Positions 44,209-52,428 of a stretch of 64,000 bases of DNA are shown piece after piece. Under the pieces are notes generated by a model. The model was not told the origin of the DNA. It saw only the letters and a program-made list of their open reading frames with translations, and did no database searches. This DNA is from an uncultured Flavobacteriaceae bacterium. GTDB lineage: Bacteria > Bacteroidota > Bacteroidia > Flavobacteriales > Flavobacteriaceae. Made by a program: the position numbers and the translations under genes. Position 1 is the first letter of the stretch; each line of letters starts with the position of its first letter. Location: NCBI GenBank assembly GCA_943789305.1, contig CALSTP010000001.1, positions 596,178 to 660,177 on the forward strand. Direction: 5' to 3'.

Positions 44209-44979
44209 TTAGGTTAACATGTGACCACCATCTGCATTCAAAATTGCACCTGTTGTGTATGAGGAAGCATCTGAAGCTAGATATACAGCTAGACCTGCCA
44301 TTTCTATAGGTTCTGCAGCTCTTCTGAGTGGTAAATGATGTTCTACTTGTTTCATTAATTGTTCATTGCTCCAAAGCGCTTGACTGAATTTTGTTTTGAT
44401 TAAACCCGGACAAATAGCATTGGTTCGAATTCCATATTTTCCCCACTCGCTGGCTTGAGATTTTGTCAGCATAATTAATGCTGCCTTGCTTACCCCATAG
44501 AGGCCAAGTCCCATATTGGGTTTTAGACCCTCTACCGAAGCAATATTGATAATACTTCCTTTTTTCTTTTCTTTCATGTATGGGAAACATAGTTTTGCAA
44601 ATGAAAAACACGCCTTTACATTAACATCCATAATTTTATCAAAAACAGGATCATCAACGCCTTCAAGAGGTGCGTAAACAGGATTTGTAGCTGCATTATT
44701 GATTAGAATATCTACTCCTCCATAATGATTAACTGTTTTATCAATCAATGCTTTGCGTTGTTCTTCATCTCCTACATGACAAGCAATTCCAATTGTTTCT
44801 AGTCTTTTAGCTTTAAATTCATCAGCTACAGCATCTACAGCTTCTTGAGAACGACTGCTTACCACTACATGCGCCCCGTATTCGGCAAGTGCTTCAGCAA
44901 TTGCTTTTCCAATTCCTTTACTTGAGCCAGTAACTATGGCTACTTTTCCTTTTAAATCAAATAATTCTTTTACACTCAT
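44209..44979 (-). CDS. Short-chain dehydrogenase/reductase (SDR), DHRS4-like
   Basis: A 256-residue classical SDR. The NAD(P)-binding TGSSKGIGKAIA (about 17-28), NNAATNP (about 92-98), catalytic Ser in IINIASVEG near 145 and the YGVSKAAL motif near 160 (Tyr and Lys of the catalytic tetrad) are intact. It would oxidise or reduce a hydroxy/keto group; in this operon a 3-hydroxyacyl-CoA or an alcohol intermediate is likely. It follows the FabG-like SDR gene with 2 bases between and precedes the MaoC gene by 10. Confidence 0.83.
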   Translation of the reverse strand: MSVKELFDLKGKVAIVTGSSKGIGKAIAEALAEYGAHVVVSSRSQEAVDAVADEFKAKRLETIGIACHVGDEEQRKALIDKTVNHYGGVDILINNAATNPVYAPLEGVDDPVFDKIMDVNVKACFSFAKLCFPYMKEKKKGSIINIASVEGLKPNMGLGLYGVSKAALIMLTKSQASEWGKYGIRTNAICPGLIKTKFSQALWSNEQLMKQVEHHLPLRRAAEPIEMAGLAVYLASDASSYTTGAILNADGGHMLT

Positions 44980-44981
44980 AA

Positions 44982-45725
44982 TTACATTGGCATTGCTCCA
45001 CCATTTGCGTGGAGGGTTATTCCGTTAATAAATCCAGCTTGTTTTGAGGCAAGGTAGAGGTAGGCATACCCCATGTCTTCTGGGGTTCCAATCCGTGCAA
45101 CAGGAATCATTGCAATTCCAGCTTTTACAACTTCGTCAGGCATTGAGGCAGTCATCTCTGACTCTACAAATCCCGGAGCGACAGCATTTGCAGTTATTCC
45201 ATAACGTCCAACTTCTCTACAAAGTGCCCGAGTAAATCCTGCCACCCCTGCTTTGGTTGCTGAATAATTGGTTTGCCCAAAAGCACCTGTAAATCCATTG
45301 ATTGATGATGCTGAAATGATTCGTCCATAACGTGCTTCACGCATATGAGGAAGAACGGCTTGGGTAGTTGTGAACAAAGAGCTTAAATTTACATTCATTA
45401 CGGTATCCCACTCTTCTTGTGTCATTTTTAAGAAAGATTTGTCCCGCAATACTCCTGCATTGTTTATAAGAACATCTATTTTGCTGTGTTGTTGTATAAT
45501 TTCTTCTACTGCTGCATCAACTAATTTGCGATTTGTAACGTCAACTTTTTGAAAGAAAATTTTTCCGCCTTCAGCTTTTATTTTTGAGGCAGTTTCTGCT
45601 CCAGAGTCTCTGACATCCCACAAAGCTACGGTTGCCCCAGCTTCACAGAATACCTTACAAATCCCTTCCCCAATTCCTTGGGCTCCACCAGTGATGATGG
45701 CTACTTGTCCTTCTAAACTAATCAT
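44982..45725 (-). CDS. Short-chain dehydrogenase/reductase, FabG/PhaB-like
   Basis: A 247-residue classical SDR with TGGAQGIGEGIC (about 12-23), NNAGVLRDKSF (about 89-99), a catalytic Ser in SASSINGF near 141 and YSATKAGVAGF near 154. The NAGVLRDKSFLKMTQEEWDTVMNVNL segment resembles 3-oxoacyl reductases and the hydroxyacyl-CoA dehydrogenase domain of multifunctional enzymes, which act on (R)-3-hydroxyacyl-CoA, the product expected from the MaoC hydratase two genes downstream. One base separates it from the SMP-30-like gene. Confidence 0.85.
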   Translation of the reverse strand: MISLEGQVAIITGGAQGIGEGICKVFCEAGATVALWDVRDSGAETASKIKAEGGKIFFQKVDVTNRKLVDAAVEEIIQQHSKIDVLINNAGVLRDKSFLKMTQEEWDTVMNVNLSSLFTTTQAVLPHMREARYGRIISASSINGFTGAFGQTNYSATKAGVAGFTRALCREVGRYGITANAVAPGFVESEMTASMPDEVVKAGIAMIPVARIGTPEDMGYAYLYLASKQAGFINGITLHANGGAMPM

Positions 45726-45726
45726 T

Positions 45727-46794
45727 TTATTCTTGTTTTAATGTATAAATTCCAATTCCAGTTTCTTTTAAACTCCCAAGATAAAGCTTATTATCAACTT
45801 GTAAAACACTGGTTATGTAATAAAAATTTCCTTTGGGGTCTTGTAAATTGTATTTTAAATTTCCATTGAGATCAAAGCCTAAGACCATGGCGTAGGGTTC
45901 GGGAATTGCTCCCTGTATTACAGCGTTTGGTAAACGTAAAAGAATTGTTCTTAAAAAGGGCTTAGTGGTCAGTGGTTCAACGGTTACTGCTCTTTGACTT
46001 GGGATAGCAACCCAAAAAGTTCCATTAGAATAAGTTATGTTGTCAGGGTATCCGGGCAATTCATTATTAAAGATTTCAACACTTCCTTTTTTGGGTCCTT
46101 GAAGCCAATATTTTTTGATTTCAATTCCAAAAGTCTCGCTAAAAATAAAGTAATCTTCTTGTTCACTCAAGGCAATACCGTTTGGAAAAAAGAGGTCTTT
46201 TAAAATGATTTTGCTTTTTTTTGTTTTTAAATCATATGTTATTATTCTGCCAGAAGGTCGTTGTTCCCAGAATTCATTTTCAATTTCGATTGGATGTCTT
46301 TGTGTGGCGTCTGAAAAATAAATAAGTCCTTCTTTGTTTATAGCAAGATCGTCTGCAAATTGAATGGGAGTGCCCTCAATTTCATTTAAAAGAGTATTGA
46401 AATTTCCTAGACTATCCATTGCTATTAGTCCCATTTTTTGATCTGCAATAATAAGCCAACCATTGGGAGCAAACTTCATTCCTAGAGGTCGCCCTCCCGT
46501 ATTCCCAAGTACCTTTTGATTGTTTCCGTTTGCATCGAATTGGATGATTTCTCCATTTTCGAGTCCGGTATAAAATTTATTGAGACTGTCACGAACTATT
46601 GCCTCTGGTCCGAGTCCTGCATTTGTTTTTATGATTTGAGTTTGAGCTAACATTTCATTGACCTTAAAAGCTCCATCCATTCCAGGATGCGCGGGTGATT
46701 CTCGAGCGAGAGGTTCTAGAGATATAGGATAAAAACCAAGATAAAGTATCCCAATCGCTAGTAAAATTCGGATTGTTTTAAATATTTTTTTCAT
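45727..46794 (-). CDS. SMP-30/paraoxonase-like beta-propeller lactonase-type protein
   Basis: A 355-residue protein with an N-terminal membrane anchor or signal (RILLAIGILYLGFYPI) and a six-bladed beta-propeller typical of the SMP-30/strictosidine synthase/APMAP group: GPEAIVRDSLNKFYTGLENGEII (about 63-85), FADDLAINKEGLIYFSDA (about 146-163), FPNGIALSEQEDYFIFSE and PGYPDNITYSNGTFWVA (about 245-261). The Asp/Asn residues at the blade tips are the usual calcium ligands. Enzymes of this fold include gluconolactonases and paraoxonases, which open lactones. I infer a lactonase at the periplasmic face for the cluster's substrate; an esterase is also possible. Confidence 0.75.
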   Translation of the reverse strand: MKKIFKTIRILLAIGILYLGFYPISLEPLARESPAHPGMDGAFKVNEMLAQTQIIKTNAGLGPEAIVRDSLNKFYTGLENGEIIQFDANGNNQKVLGNTGGRPLGMKFAPNGWLIIADQKMGLIAMDSLGNFNTLLNEIEGTPIQFADDLAINKEGLIYFSDATQRHPIEIENEFWEQRPSGRIITYDLKTKKSKIILKDLFFPNGIALSEQEDYFIFSETFGIEIKKYWLQGPKKGSVEIFNNELPGYPDNITYSNGTFWVAIPSQRAVTVEPLTTKPFLRTILLRLPNAVIQGAIPEPYAMVLGFDLNGNLKYNLQDPKGNFYYITSVLQVDNKLYLGSLKETGIGIYTLKQE

Positions 46795-46813
46795 TAGAAG
46801 ATTATTTATTAAT

Positions 46814-46972
46814 TTATTGAGCTTTGGTCGTTTTATAGTAGCCTATATCTATACTTTCTTTTGAAATTACTTCTTCTTTATTTAATGATTTAATGTATTG
46901 AGTAACCTTACAATCAGTGAATCCCTTAAAACTGGATCCAATCAATTTTTGATCCTCTGTAAAAAAACTCAT
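46814..46972 (-). CDS. Small hypothetical protein (52 residues)
   Basis: An ATG-started frame, MSFFTEDQKLIGSSFKGFTD and 32 more residues ending YYKTTKAQ, that fits neatly between the upstream SDR (13 bases) and the downstream SMP-30-like gene (19 bases) on the operon strand. It is soluble, with no cysteine motif, signal or membrane segment, and I do not recognise it. It may be a real small protein or the remnant of a shortened gene; the close packing speaks for the former. Confidence 0.4.
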   Translation of the reverse strand: MSFFTEDQKLIGSSFKGFTDCKVTQYIKSLNKEEVISKESIDIGYYKTTKAQ

Positions 46973-46985
46973 TATCGATTTGAAC

Positions 46986-47792
46986 TTAGTTTGTAAACGA
47001 CATAATCTTATTGTATAATTCCATTCGATCTCCAGCTAAGTGTTCTAAACCATCTACAGGAATTGTAACTCCACTGATGTAATTTGCTAAAGGGCTGGAT
47101 AGAAATAATACAGTATTGGAAACATCTTCAGCTGTGCCAAAGCGTTTCATTAAATTTTTTTGTTCACTATCTTTCAGAAATTCTTGCATTTGGCTGGGGT
47201 AATTTTCCAGTCCCGAAGTTGCAATAATTCCTGGTGCAACTGCATTGACACGGATATGATATCTTGCCCATTCTTGTCCTAAGCTTTTGGTTAAGTTTTC
47301 AACACCGGCACGCGCTGCACCTGTATGTGCCATTCCGGGGAAACCTCTCGAAACATTGGCTGTGATGTTGACAATATTTCCACTTTTTTGGGGAATAAAA
47401 AATTTATTTGAAATTAATTGACTCATGTAAAAAGTCCCGTTTAGGTTGTTGTTGATTACCGCAGCCCAACCTTTTTGTGCTATGATATTTGCAGGAGCGG
47501 GGAATTGCCCTCCCGCGTTGTTTATTAATATATCTAATCCACCTTGAGTCTCTTGAATCATTTTCGCCAATTCCTCTATGGCTTCTGGCTCACGAATATC
47601 ACAAGACTTTGCATGGCAATTACCGTATTTACTCAATTTTTTTGCAGCTACTTGAAGCGCTTCTTCTTTTCTAGAGGCAATAACAACCTCTGCACCATGA
47701 CTTAAAAAAGATTTTGAAATTTCATAGCCAATACCACTTCTACCTCCTGTTACAAGTACTTTTTTGTTTTTGAATAAATCTGATTTGAACAT
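46986..47792 (-). CDS. SDR of the trans-2-enoyl-CoA reductase (PECR) type with non-classical active site
   Basis: A 268-residue SDR with a normal nucleotide site TGGRSGIGYEIS (about 15-26) and NNAGGQFPAP (about 90-99). In place of the catalytic Y-x-x-x-K it has HTGAARAGVENLTKSLGQEW near residue 155, so Tyr and Lys are replaced by Thr and Arg. Exactly this HTGAARAGV-NLTKSL signature is characteristic of peroxisomal trans-2-enoyl-CoA reductase and its bacterial relatives (also 2,4-dienoyl-CoA-reductase-like SDRs), which reduce a C=C bond rather than a ketone. It may saturate or remove a double bond that blocks beta-oxidation. Confidence 0.85.
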   Translation of the reverse strand: MFKSDLFKNKKVLVTGGRSGIGYEISKSFLSHGAEVVIASRKEEALQVAAKKLSKYGNCHAKSCDIREPEAIEELAKMIQETQGGLDILINNAGGQFPAPANIIAQKGWAAVINNNLNGTFYMSQLISNKFFIPQKSGNIVNITANVSRGFPGMAHTGAARAGVENLTKSLGQEWARYHIRVNAVAPGIIATSGLENYPSQMQEFLKDSEQKNLMKRFGTAEDVSNTVLFLSSPLANYISGVTIPVDGLEHLAGDRMELYNKIMSFTN

Positions 47793-47922
47793 TAGAATAA
47801 ATATAAATTTTGTCTTTGTTTATTTTATTTTTGAATGTACTTAATCTGTCTTTCTTGCTTTTTTGAAAGACTGTGTTGCTTTGTGGTTTTTAGAAAAAGA
47901 AATGTTTAAGACATGATATAAT

Positions 47923-48666
47923 TTATCCAGCCTCCATTCCACCATCCATTACCAGTGAATGTCCATTTACAAATGAAGCTTTGTCCGAAAGTAACCAAAC
48001 AATCGTGTTTGCGGCTTCTTCTGGCTTTCCTAGTCTTTTTAGTGGAGTTCGATTATTTTTAACAAAGTCCAATACCTTATCCGGTATGGGCTGAATAATG
48101 TCGGTTTCTAGAAATGACGGACAAATTCCATTAACTCTGATGTTATGACGTCCATATTCTAAAGCTGCAGTTTTGGTTAAACCCAAAACTCCATGTTTTG
48201 CTGCAGAATAGTGACCTCCGTAGCTTACTCCTTTGATACCTGCAATAGACGATACATTAACAATGCTTCCTCCACCTTGTGGTAATAATATTTTTATTTG
48301 TGCTTGTAAACAATAAAAGACACTTTCTAGGTCTACAGCAAGGACTTTTTTCCAGTCTTCGGTAGTCATCAGGTGTAGAGGGGTTAATGTACCACCAATA
48401 CCTGCGTTATTGACAAAATAATCAATTTGTTTGTGATCTTTTAGGGCTTCTTCATGAACTACATTTACTTGTTTTTGATCAGAAACATCAAGCATGTAGC
48501 TGGTAACTTTGCCTCCTTTTTTTTCAATGTATTCTTTTGTTTGATCGAGAGCTTCTGGATCGATATCCGTTATAACTACATAGCAACCAGAGGATGAAAG
48601 AGCAACTGCTGTTGCTCTTCCGATTCCTTTGGCAGCTCCAGTAATGAATGCTGTTTTATTGTCCAT
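47923..48666 (-). CDS. Short-chain dehydrogenase/reductase (SDR)
   Basis: A 247-residue classical SDR. It has TGAAKGIGRATA (about 10-21), the Asp of VVITDID near 39 that favours NAD over NADP, NNAGIGGTLTPL (about 89-100), Ser in VNVSSIAGIKG near 140 and YSAAKHGVLGL near 155. The closest look is to glucose/cyclohexanol-type and 2,5-dichlorohydroquinone-type alcohol dehydrogenases, but substrate cannot be told. It follows the TonB receptor gene by 27 bases; 130 bases with no gene separate it from the PECR-like SDR. Confidence 0.83.
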   Translation of the reverse strand: MDNKTAFITGAAKGIGRATAVALSSSGCYVVITDIDPEALDQTKEYIEKKGGKVTSYMLDVSDQKQVNVVHEEALKDHKQIDYFVNNAGIGGTLTPLHLMTTEDWKKVLAVDLESVFYCLQAQIKILLPQGGGSIVNVSSIAGIKGVSYGGHYSAAKHGVLGLTKTAALEYGRHNIRVNGICPSFLETDIIQPIPDKVLDFVKNNRTPLKRLGKPEEAANTIVWLLSDKASFVNGHSLVMDGGMEAG

Positions 48667-48693
48667 ACCAGATCAATCTGTAATAAGAGTATG

Positions 48694-51666
48694 TTACAGA
48701 TCAAATGTGATTTTCCCAATGATACGTCTACCAATTACGGGCATCCCTGGGAATGCACTGTATTTAAAGTCTAAAATATTTGATCCAGTAAGATCTATAC
48801 GCATACCATTTTCAAAACGGTAACCAATATTAGCATCCCATAGGTTTTTTTCGTCGGTTATACCTCCCCAAACACCTTGGTTAGATTGAAATGCTTCGTC
48901 GTATTGGTATGAAACACTTCCATAGACACCACCTTTGCTATATCTAGCTCCAGCTCTCATTTTCTTTTGTGGAGAGTTAAGAAAAGAAGGAAATGGCAAA
49001 TCATCGTCATCACTTTCTCCTGGTATCCAAGTATTTTGACTAACATATGAACCATTTGCCCATAATGTAATTTCATCCGTAGCAAAATATTCAAATGCAA
49101 CATCAATACCGTAGTGGCTTCGCGTAGCATCAGCAAATTTTCTATAACCAGCAGGAATATGGGTTACTCCATCCCCTTGTGGTACTCGTTGAGATTCAAT
49201 AGTTCCAAATAGTGGGAATAATTGGCCAGCTAAATCTTCAAATCCTTCAGCTCCAGCTTGGAAAGTTCCCCCAGCCAACAGGCCAAGACCTCCGGCTGCT
49301 GAGGCAATTGTTGGTGCAAGAGCCGGAACCCCTGGGACACCTCCACCAGCAACAGTAGCAAATGGTAAACCAGCTCCAGTTGCAATAGCCTGATAAGCTG
49401 CAGTCAATTGAGTTGTAATAGTAGGAGCTACTGCAGCTCCTAATTCAGTACCAACAGTATTTGCAAATGCGGAAGCACTATATCCACCAATGCCATACGT
49501 TGGACCAAGGCCAGTAAAGGACGTAAATCCTTTTCTTTCATAGGTGTAAACATCAACCATTACTTTTAATTTATTAGCAATGATACCGTTATATCCTATT
49601 TCAAAAGAATTCAAAGTTCCCAATTGAGCTTTTGGAGTATCTATTCCACCTCCTGTGAATGTTTGAGCGGGATTAAAAATATTGTACCCTGGTGACAATG
49701 CAGCTAACGTTCCTGAAGGGCTAAATCCAGCAAGTTGTCCTGTCAAGATTGATAAAAAATCAACACCTGTAGCAGCTCCTAAAGCTCTTAAGTCAGCAAA
49801 GCGAGGATCCAGATTGTAAGCTTGAGTCATTCCAGGAATTGTTAATGGATTTGATAGTAATACAGGATACAACATTGCGTTAGGGACAGAAGTAGATCCC
49901 TGAGGCAGGGTTTGTCCTCCTAGAAGTGGAAATTCAATAGGAGCATTGGCATCAAAGTTTTGTGCCTCTATCTCTCCTGCTAACCAAACGTCATATACGC
50001 CTGGTACAATTGTGTTTACAGGGAAATCAATAAATGCGTTCAATGCGGATGGCGGAATAGTAGCCGAGTTGTAGGAAGCCCTTATGGAGTTGTTTTCATT
50101 CAGTTTATAAACTAAAGCCACACGTGGAGAGAACCCGTTCTCATCCAGTATGTTAAAGGTGTCATATCGAGCTGCATAAGTTAATTCTAATTTTTCTGAA
50201 AGTATTGAAGTACCCTGAACATATGCACCCATAATTTTGTAATCATCGTCATCATCATTACGACCATATAGAGTATAGTCTGAATCTCCACGAATATCTC
50301 TAAGATCTGTCCCAACAGTAAAGTTTGTATTTAAAAATCCAGGAACATCAAAGTTGTACTGAACTTGAGCTTCAAAAGAATCACGTTGAGCAACTTGTCG
50401 AAAACCAGAGTCATACAAGAAAGTTGGGTTGTTTTCATCACCTCCATCGTTGTAATTATAAAAGACTTGTGCAAATAGGCCACCAGTTTGAACACGTGCT
50501 TGTGCCCAATAATCTTTACCATTTTGGTATCCGGACCCCTGGGAGTTAAAAAACAATGCTCCTCCTTCTGACATCCCTCCAGAAACAAAAGCACTAGTAT
50601 TATCGTTTGGCCTTAATTCTAAGTGCGCGTTTACAGAAAAGTTTTCGTATTTAGTTGCAAGTGGGTTTCCATCATTGTTGTCATCTAAGTCTTGAAAACT
50701 TAATAGTACATCACCTCTTTGAGTTGGGTCAACCATTTTATTTCTAACTACAGGCTGAGCTATATCATTAGCGAACCCGCTTATGATTGATGCACTTTTA
50801 ATAGGATCCATCTCGAAGTCATTTCCTGCTGACCACTTTGCATTTACTTTAAATCCAATTTTTTTATTTTCTGAAGCAAAAGCGTGGCGTAAAGCTGCTC
50901 CTCGAGTATTAAGTGTACCAGACAACAATTCAATAGTTGTTCCAGGATGATCAATCGCACTTTTTGAAATCCAATGAACTACCCCTGAAGCTACACCAGG
51001 TCCATAAAGAGCAGAAGCTGCTCCACGAACTACCTCTATTCTTTCAATATCAATATTGGATAATCCGGACTGTTGTGTGAAAAATGTACCTGCTGCTGGT
51101 GTTGCTAAGAATCGATAATCTAACATAGGTAAAGTACTAGTTCCAAATACACCAGAACCTGCTCTCATCTCAATATTAATACTATTCGCTGATTGTTGTT
51201 GAATTTGGACACCTGGAATATACTGTAAATGACGAACAGGGTCAACTGCAACTGCAGAGTTTTCGATGTCTTTCGCCGATATAAGACTAACAGACGAAGG
51301 CGCATCTTGCACTTTTTGAGGTTTTCTTGAAGCTGTTACGACAATCTCATCTAAATTTTGTCCAGCATCTAAAAGAACTGTGATCTGCTGATCATTTTCA
51401 GTAACTTCCACAGATTTAGTCTCAAATCCAATTGAACTGATTTCAATAGTGAAAGGAGTTTGCATACTGGTCTTCAATTCAAAATTTCCATCAAAGTCGG
51501 AAACAGTACCCTCAGAAGTCCCCTGTATAACAACGTTAACCCCAGGGATTACCTCGTTGGTTTCACTGTCAGAAACAACTCCACTGAAGGAGGTTTGCCC
51601 TTGAAGAAAATTCACAAATAACAGCAAAGTAATCGCCAGTGCTTGTGTAAATAATTTTGTTTTCAT
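48694..51666 (-). CDS. TonB-dependent receptor with carboxypeptidase-like domain and hydrophobic loops
   Basis: A 990-residue outer-membrane receptor. After the signal peptide (ending about LQGQ) come a CarboxypepD_reg domain (about 27-105, FSGVVSDSETNEVIPGVNVV), a plug (about 110-235; VRGAASALYGPGVASGVV) and a barrel ending SNILDFKYSAFPGMPVIGRR and KITFDL. Two inserts in the barrel are unusual: near residues 620-665 (LSILTGQLAGFSPSGTLAAL) and 739-806, a stretch made mostly of Ala, Gly, Pro, Val, Leu and Thr. No SusD partner is adjacent. Its place in the catabolic operon suggests uptake of the operon's hydrophobic substrate. Confidence 0.9.
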   Translation of the reverse strand: MKTKLFTQALAITLLLFVNFLQGQTSFSGVVSDSETNEVIPGVNVVIQGTSEGTVSDFDGNFELKTSMQTPFTIEISSIGFETKSVEVTENDQQITVLLDAGQNLDEIVVTASRKPQKVQDAPSSVSLISAKDIENSAVAVDPVRHLQYIPGVQIQQQSANSINIEMRAGSGVFGTSTLPMLDYRFLATPAAGTFFTQQSGLSNIDIERIEVVRGAASALYGPGVASGVVHWISKSAIDHPGTTIELLSGTLNTRGAALRHAFASENKKIGFKVNAKWSAGNDFEMDPIKSASIISGFANDIAQPVVRNKMVDPTQRGDVLLSFQDLDDNNDGNPLATKYENFSVNAHLELRPNDNTSAFVSGGMSEGGALFFNSQGSGYQNGKDYWAQARVQTGGLFAQVFYNYNDGGDENNPTFLYDSGFRQVAQRDSFEAQVQYNFDVPGFLNTNFTVGTDLRDIRGDSDYTLYGRNDDDDDYKIMGAYVQGTSILSEKLELTYAARYDTFNILDENGFSPRVALVYKLNENNSIRASYNSATIPPSALNAFIDFPVNTIVPGVYDVWLAGEIEAQNFDANAPIEFPLLGGQTLPQGSTSVPNAMLYPVLLSNPLTIPGMTQAYNLDPRFADLRALGAATGVDFLSILTGQLAGFSPSGTLAALSPGYNIFNPAQTFTGGGIDTPKAQLGTLNSFEIGYNGIIANKLKVMVDVYTYERKGFTSFTGLGPTYGIGGYSASAFANTVGTELGAAVAPTITTQLTAAYQAIATGAGLPFATVAGGGVPGVPALAPTIASAAGGLGLLAGGTFQAGAEGFEDLAGQLFPLFGTIESQRVPQGDGVTHIPAGYRKFADATRSHYGIDVAFEYFATDEITLWANGSYVSQNTWIPGESDDDDLPFPSFLNSPQKKMRAGARYSKGGVYGSVSYQYDEAFQSNQGVWGGITDEKNLWDANIGYRFENGMRIDLTGSNILDFKYSAFPGMPVIGRRIIGKITFDL

Positions 51667-51723
51667 AGTGTTTGTTTTTAATTATTATTGGTTTTCATTA
51701 CATAAAAAAATTAATGGTATGGA

Positions 51724-52419
51724 TTAAGATTCAAGGGTTATGTTTATTTGTAGATGCCTATCTAAAAAATAATCTAATTTATTTGTAAATGTTGTATGCT
51801 TTAAAAAAAAGTTTGGGTCTGGGCCGTTTCTGAATTTAATTTCATGGGTTAAGAGTTCAATATTCTGAATATAGTTGAGCCTAGTAGGATCATTTGACCC
51901 AAAGAAATGACTGAAAAACAGATTATTATTCATGAAATTTAATAAATAATTTCCAACAATTTTATTTTTACATAAAACACCAACAAAGTGTTTTTTCATA
52001 GACGAACTAAAAGCTGTTATCTGCGGGAAATAATGATACCCCGACAACATTATAGAAGTTAAAGATAAAGGAACTTTTGGAAACTTAAGCAAAAAACGCT
52101 CAGCAATCATACCTTGTATTAGTGTTCTTATGTAATGAGGTTGGTTTATTTTTAAGAATTTTGACCCCTCCAGGGTATCATAAAAGATGTTTTCAAGGGC
52201 ATAACATATTTTTTTTACGCAGTTGATTATCCAACCAAAAAATTTATTAGTCAATTTTACATTACTGTTGAAGGCATATCTGCTTTTTGGAGGAATGTTT
52301 GATTTGATGCAATTAAATTTTGCTTTGCAAATAAAATCTTCAATCATTAATTCAAATTCATCAGATTTAAACAACATTAATAATAGTGTGATTTGTGTAA
52401 TTAAGCAAATTGTTAGCAT
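51724..52419 (-). CDS. Unrecognised basic protein between ligase and receptor genes
   Basis: A 231-residue protein, rich in Lys, Phe, Asn and Ile, that I cannot assign. The N-terminus MLTICLITQITLLLMLF is hydrophobic; an internal Met15 would remove most of that. The middle (about 110-165, LIQGMIAERFLLKF to HFVGVLCKNKIVGNY) faintly recalls the layout of an AraC-type helix-turn-helix C-terminal domain, but the fit is too weak to call. It starts 9 bases after the acyl-CoA ligase gene and ends 57 bases before the TonB receptor, so it is an operon member; a regulator or an accessory uptake factor are both possible. Confidence 0.55.
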   Translation of the reverse strand: MLTICLITQITLLLMLFKSDEFELMIEDFICKAKFNCIKSNIPPKSRYAFNSNVKLTNKFFGWIINCVKKICYALENIFYDTLEGSKFLKINQPHYIRTLIQGMIAERFLLKFPKVPLSLTSIMLSGYHYFPQITAFSSSMKKHFVGVLCKNKIVGNYLLNFMNNNLFFSHFFGSNDPTRLNYIQNIELLTHEIKFRNGPDPNFFLKHTTFTNKLDYFLDRHLQINITLES

Positions 52420-52428
52420 TGTGTATGT

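Noticed and set aside
51724-52419. AraC-family regulator call for the orphan operon protein
   Set aside because: Only a vague helix layout around residues 110-165; the conserved positions of the AraC helix-turn-helix are not met.
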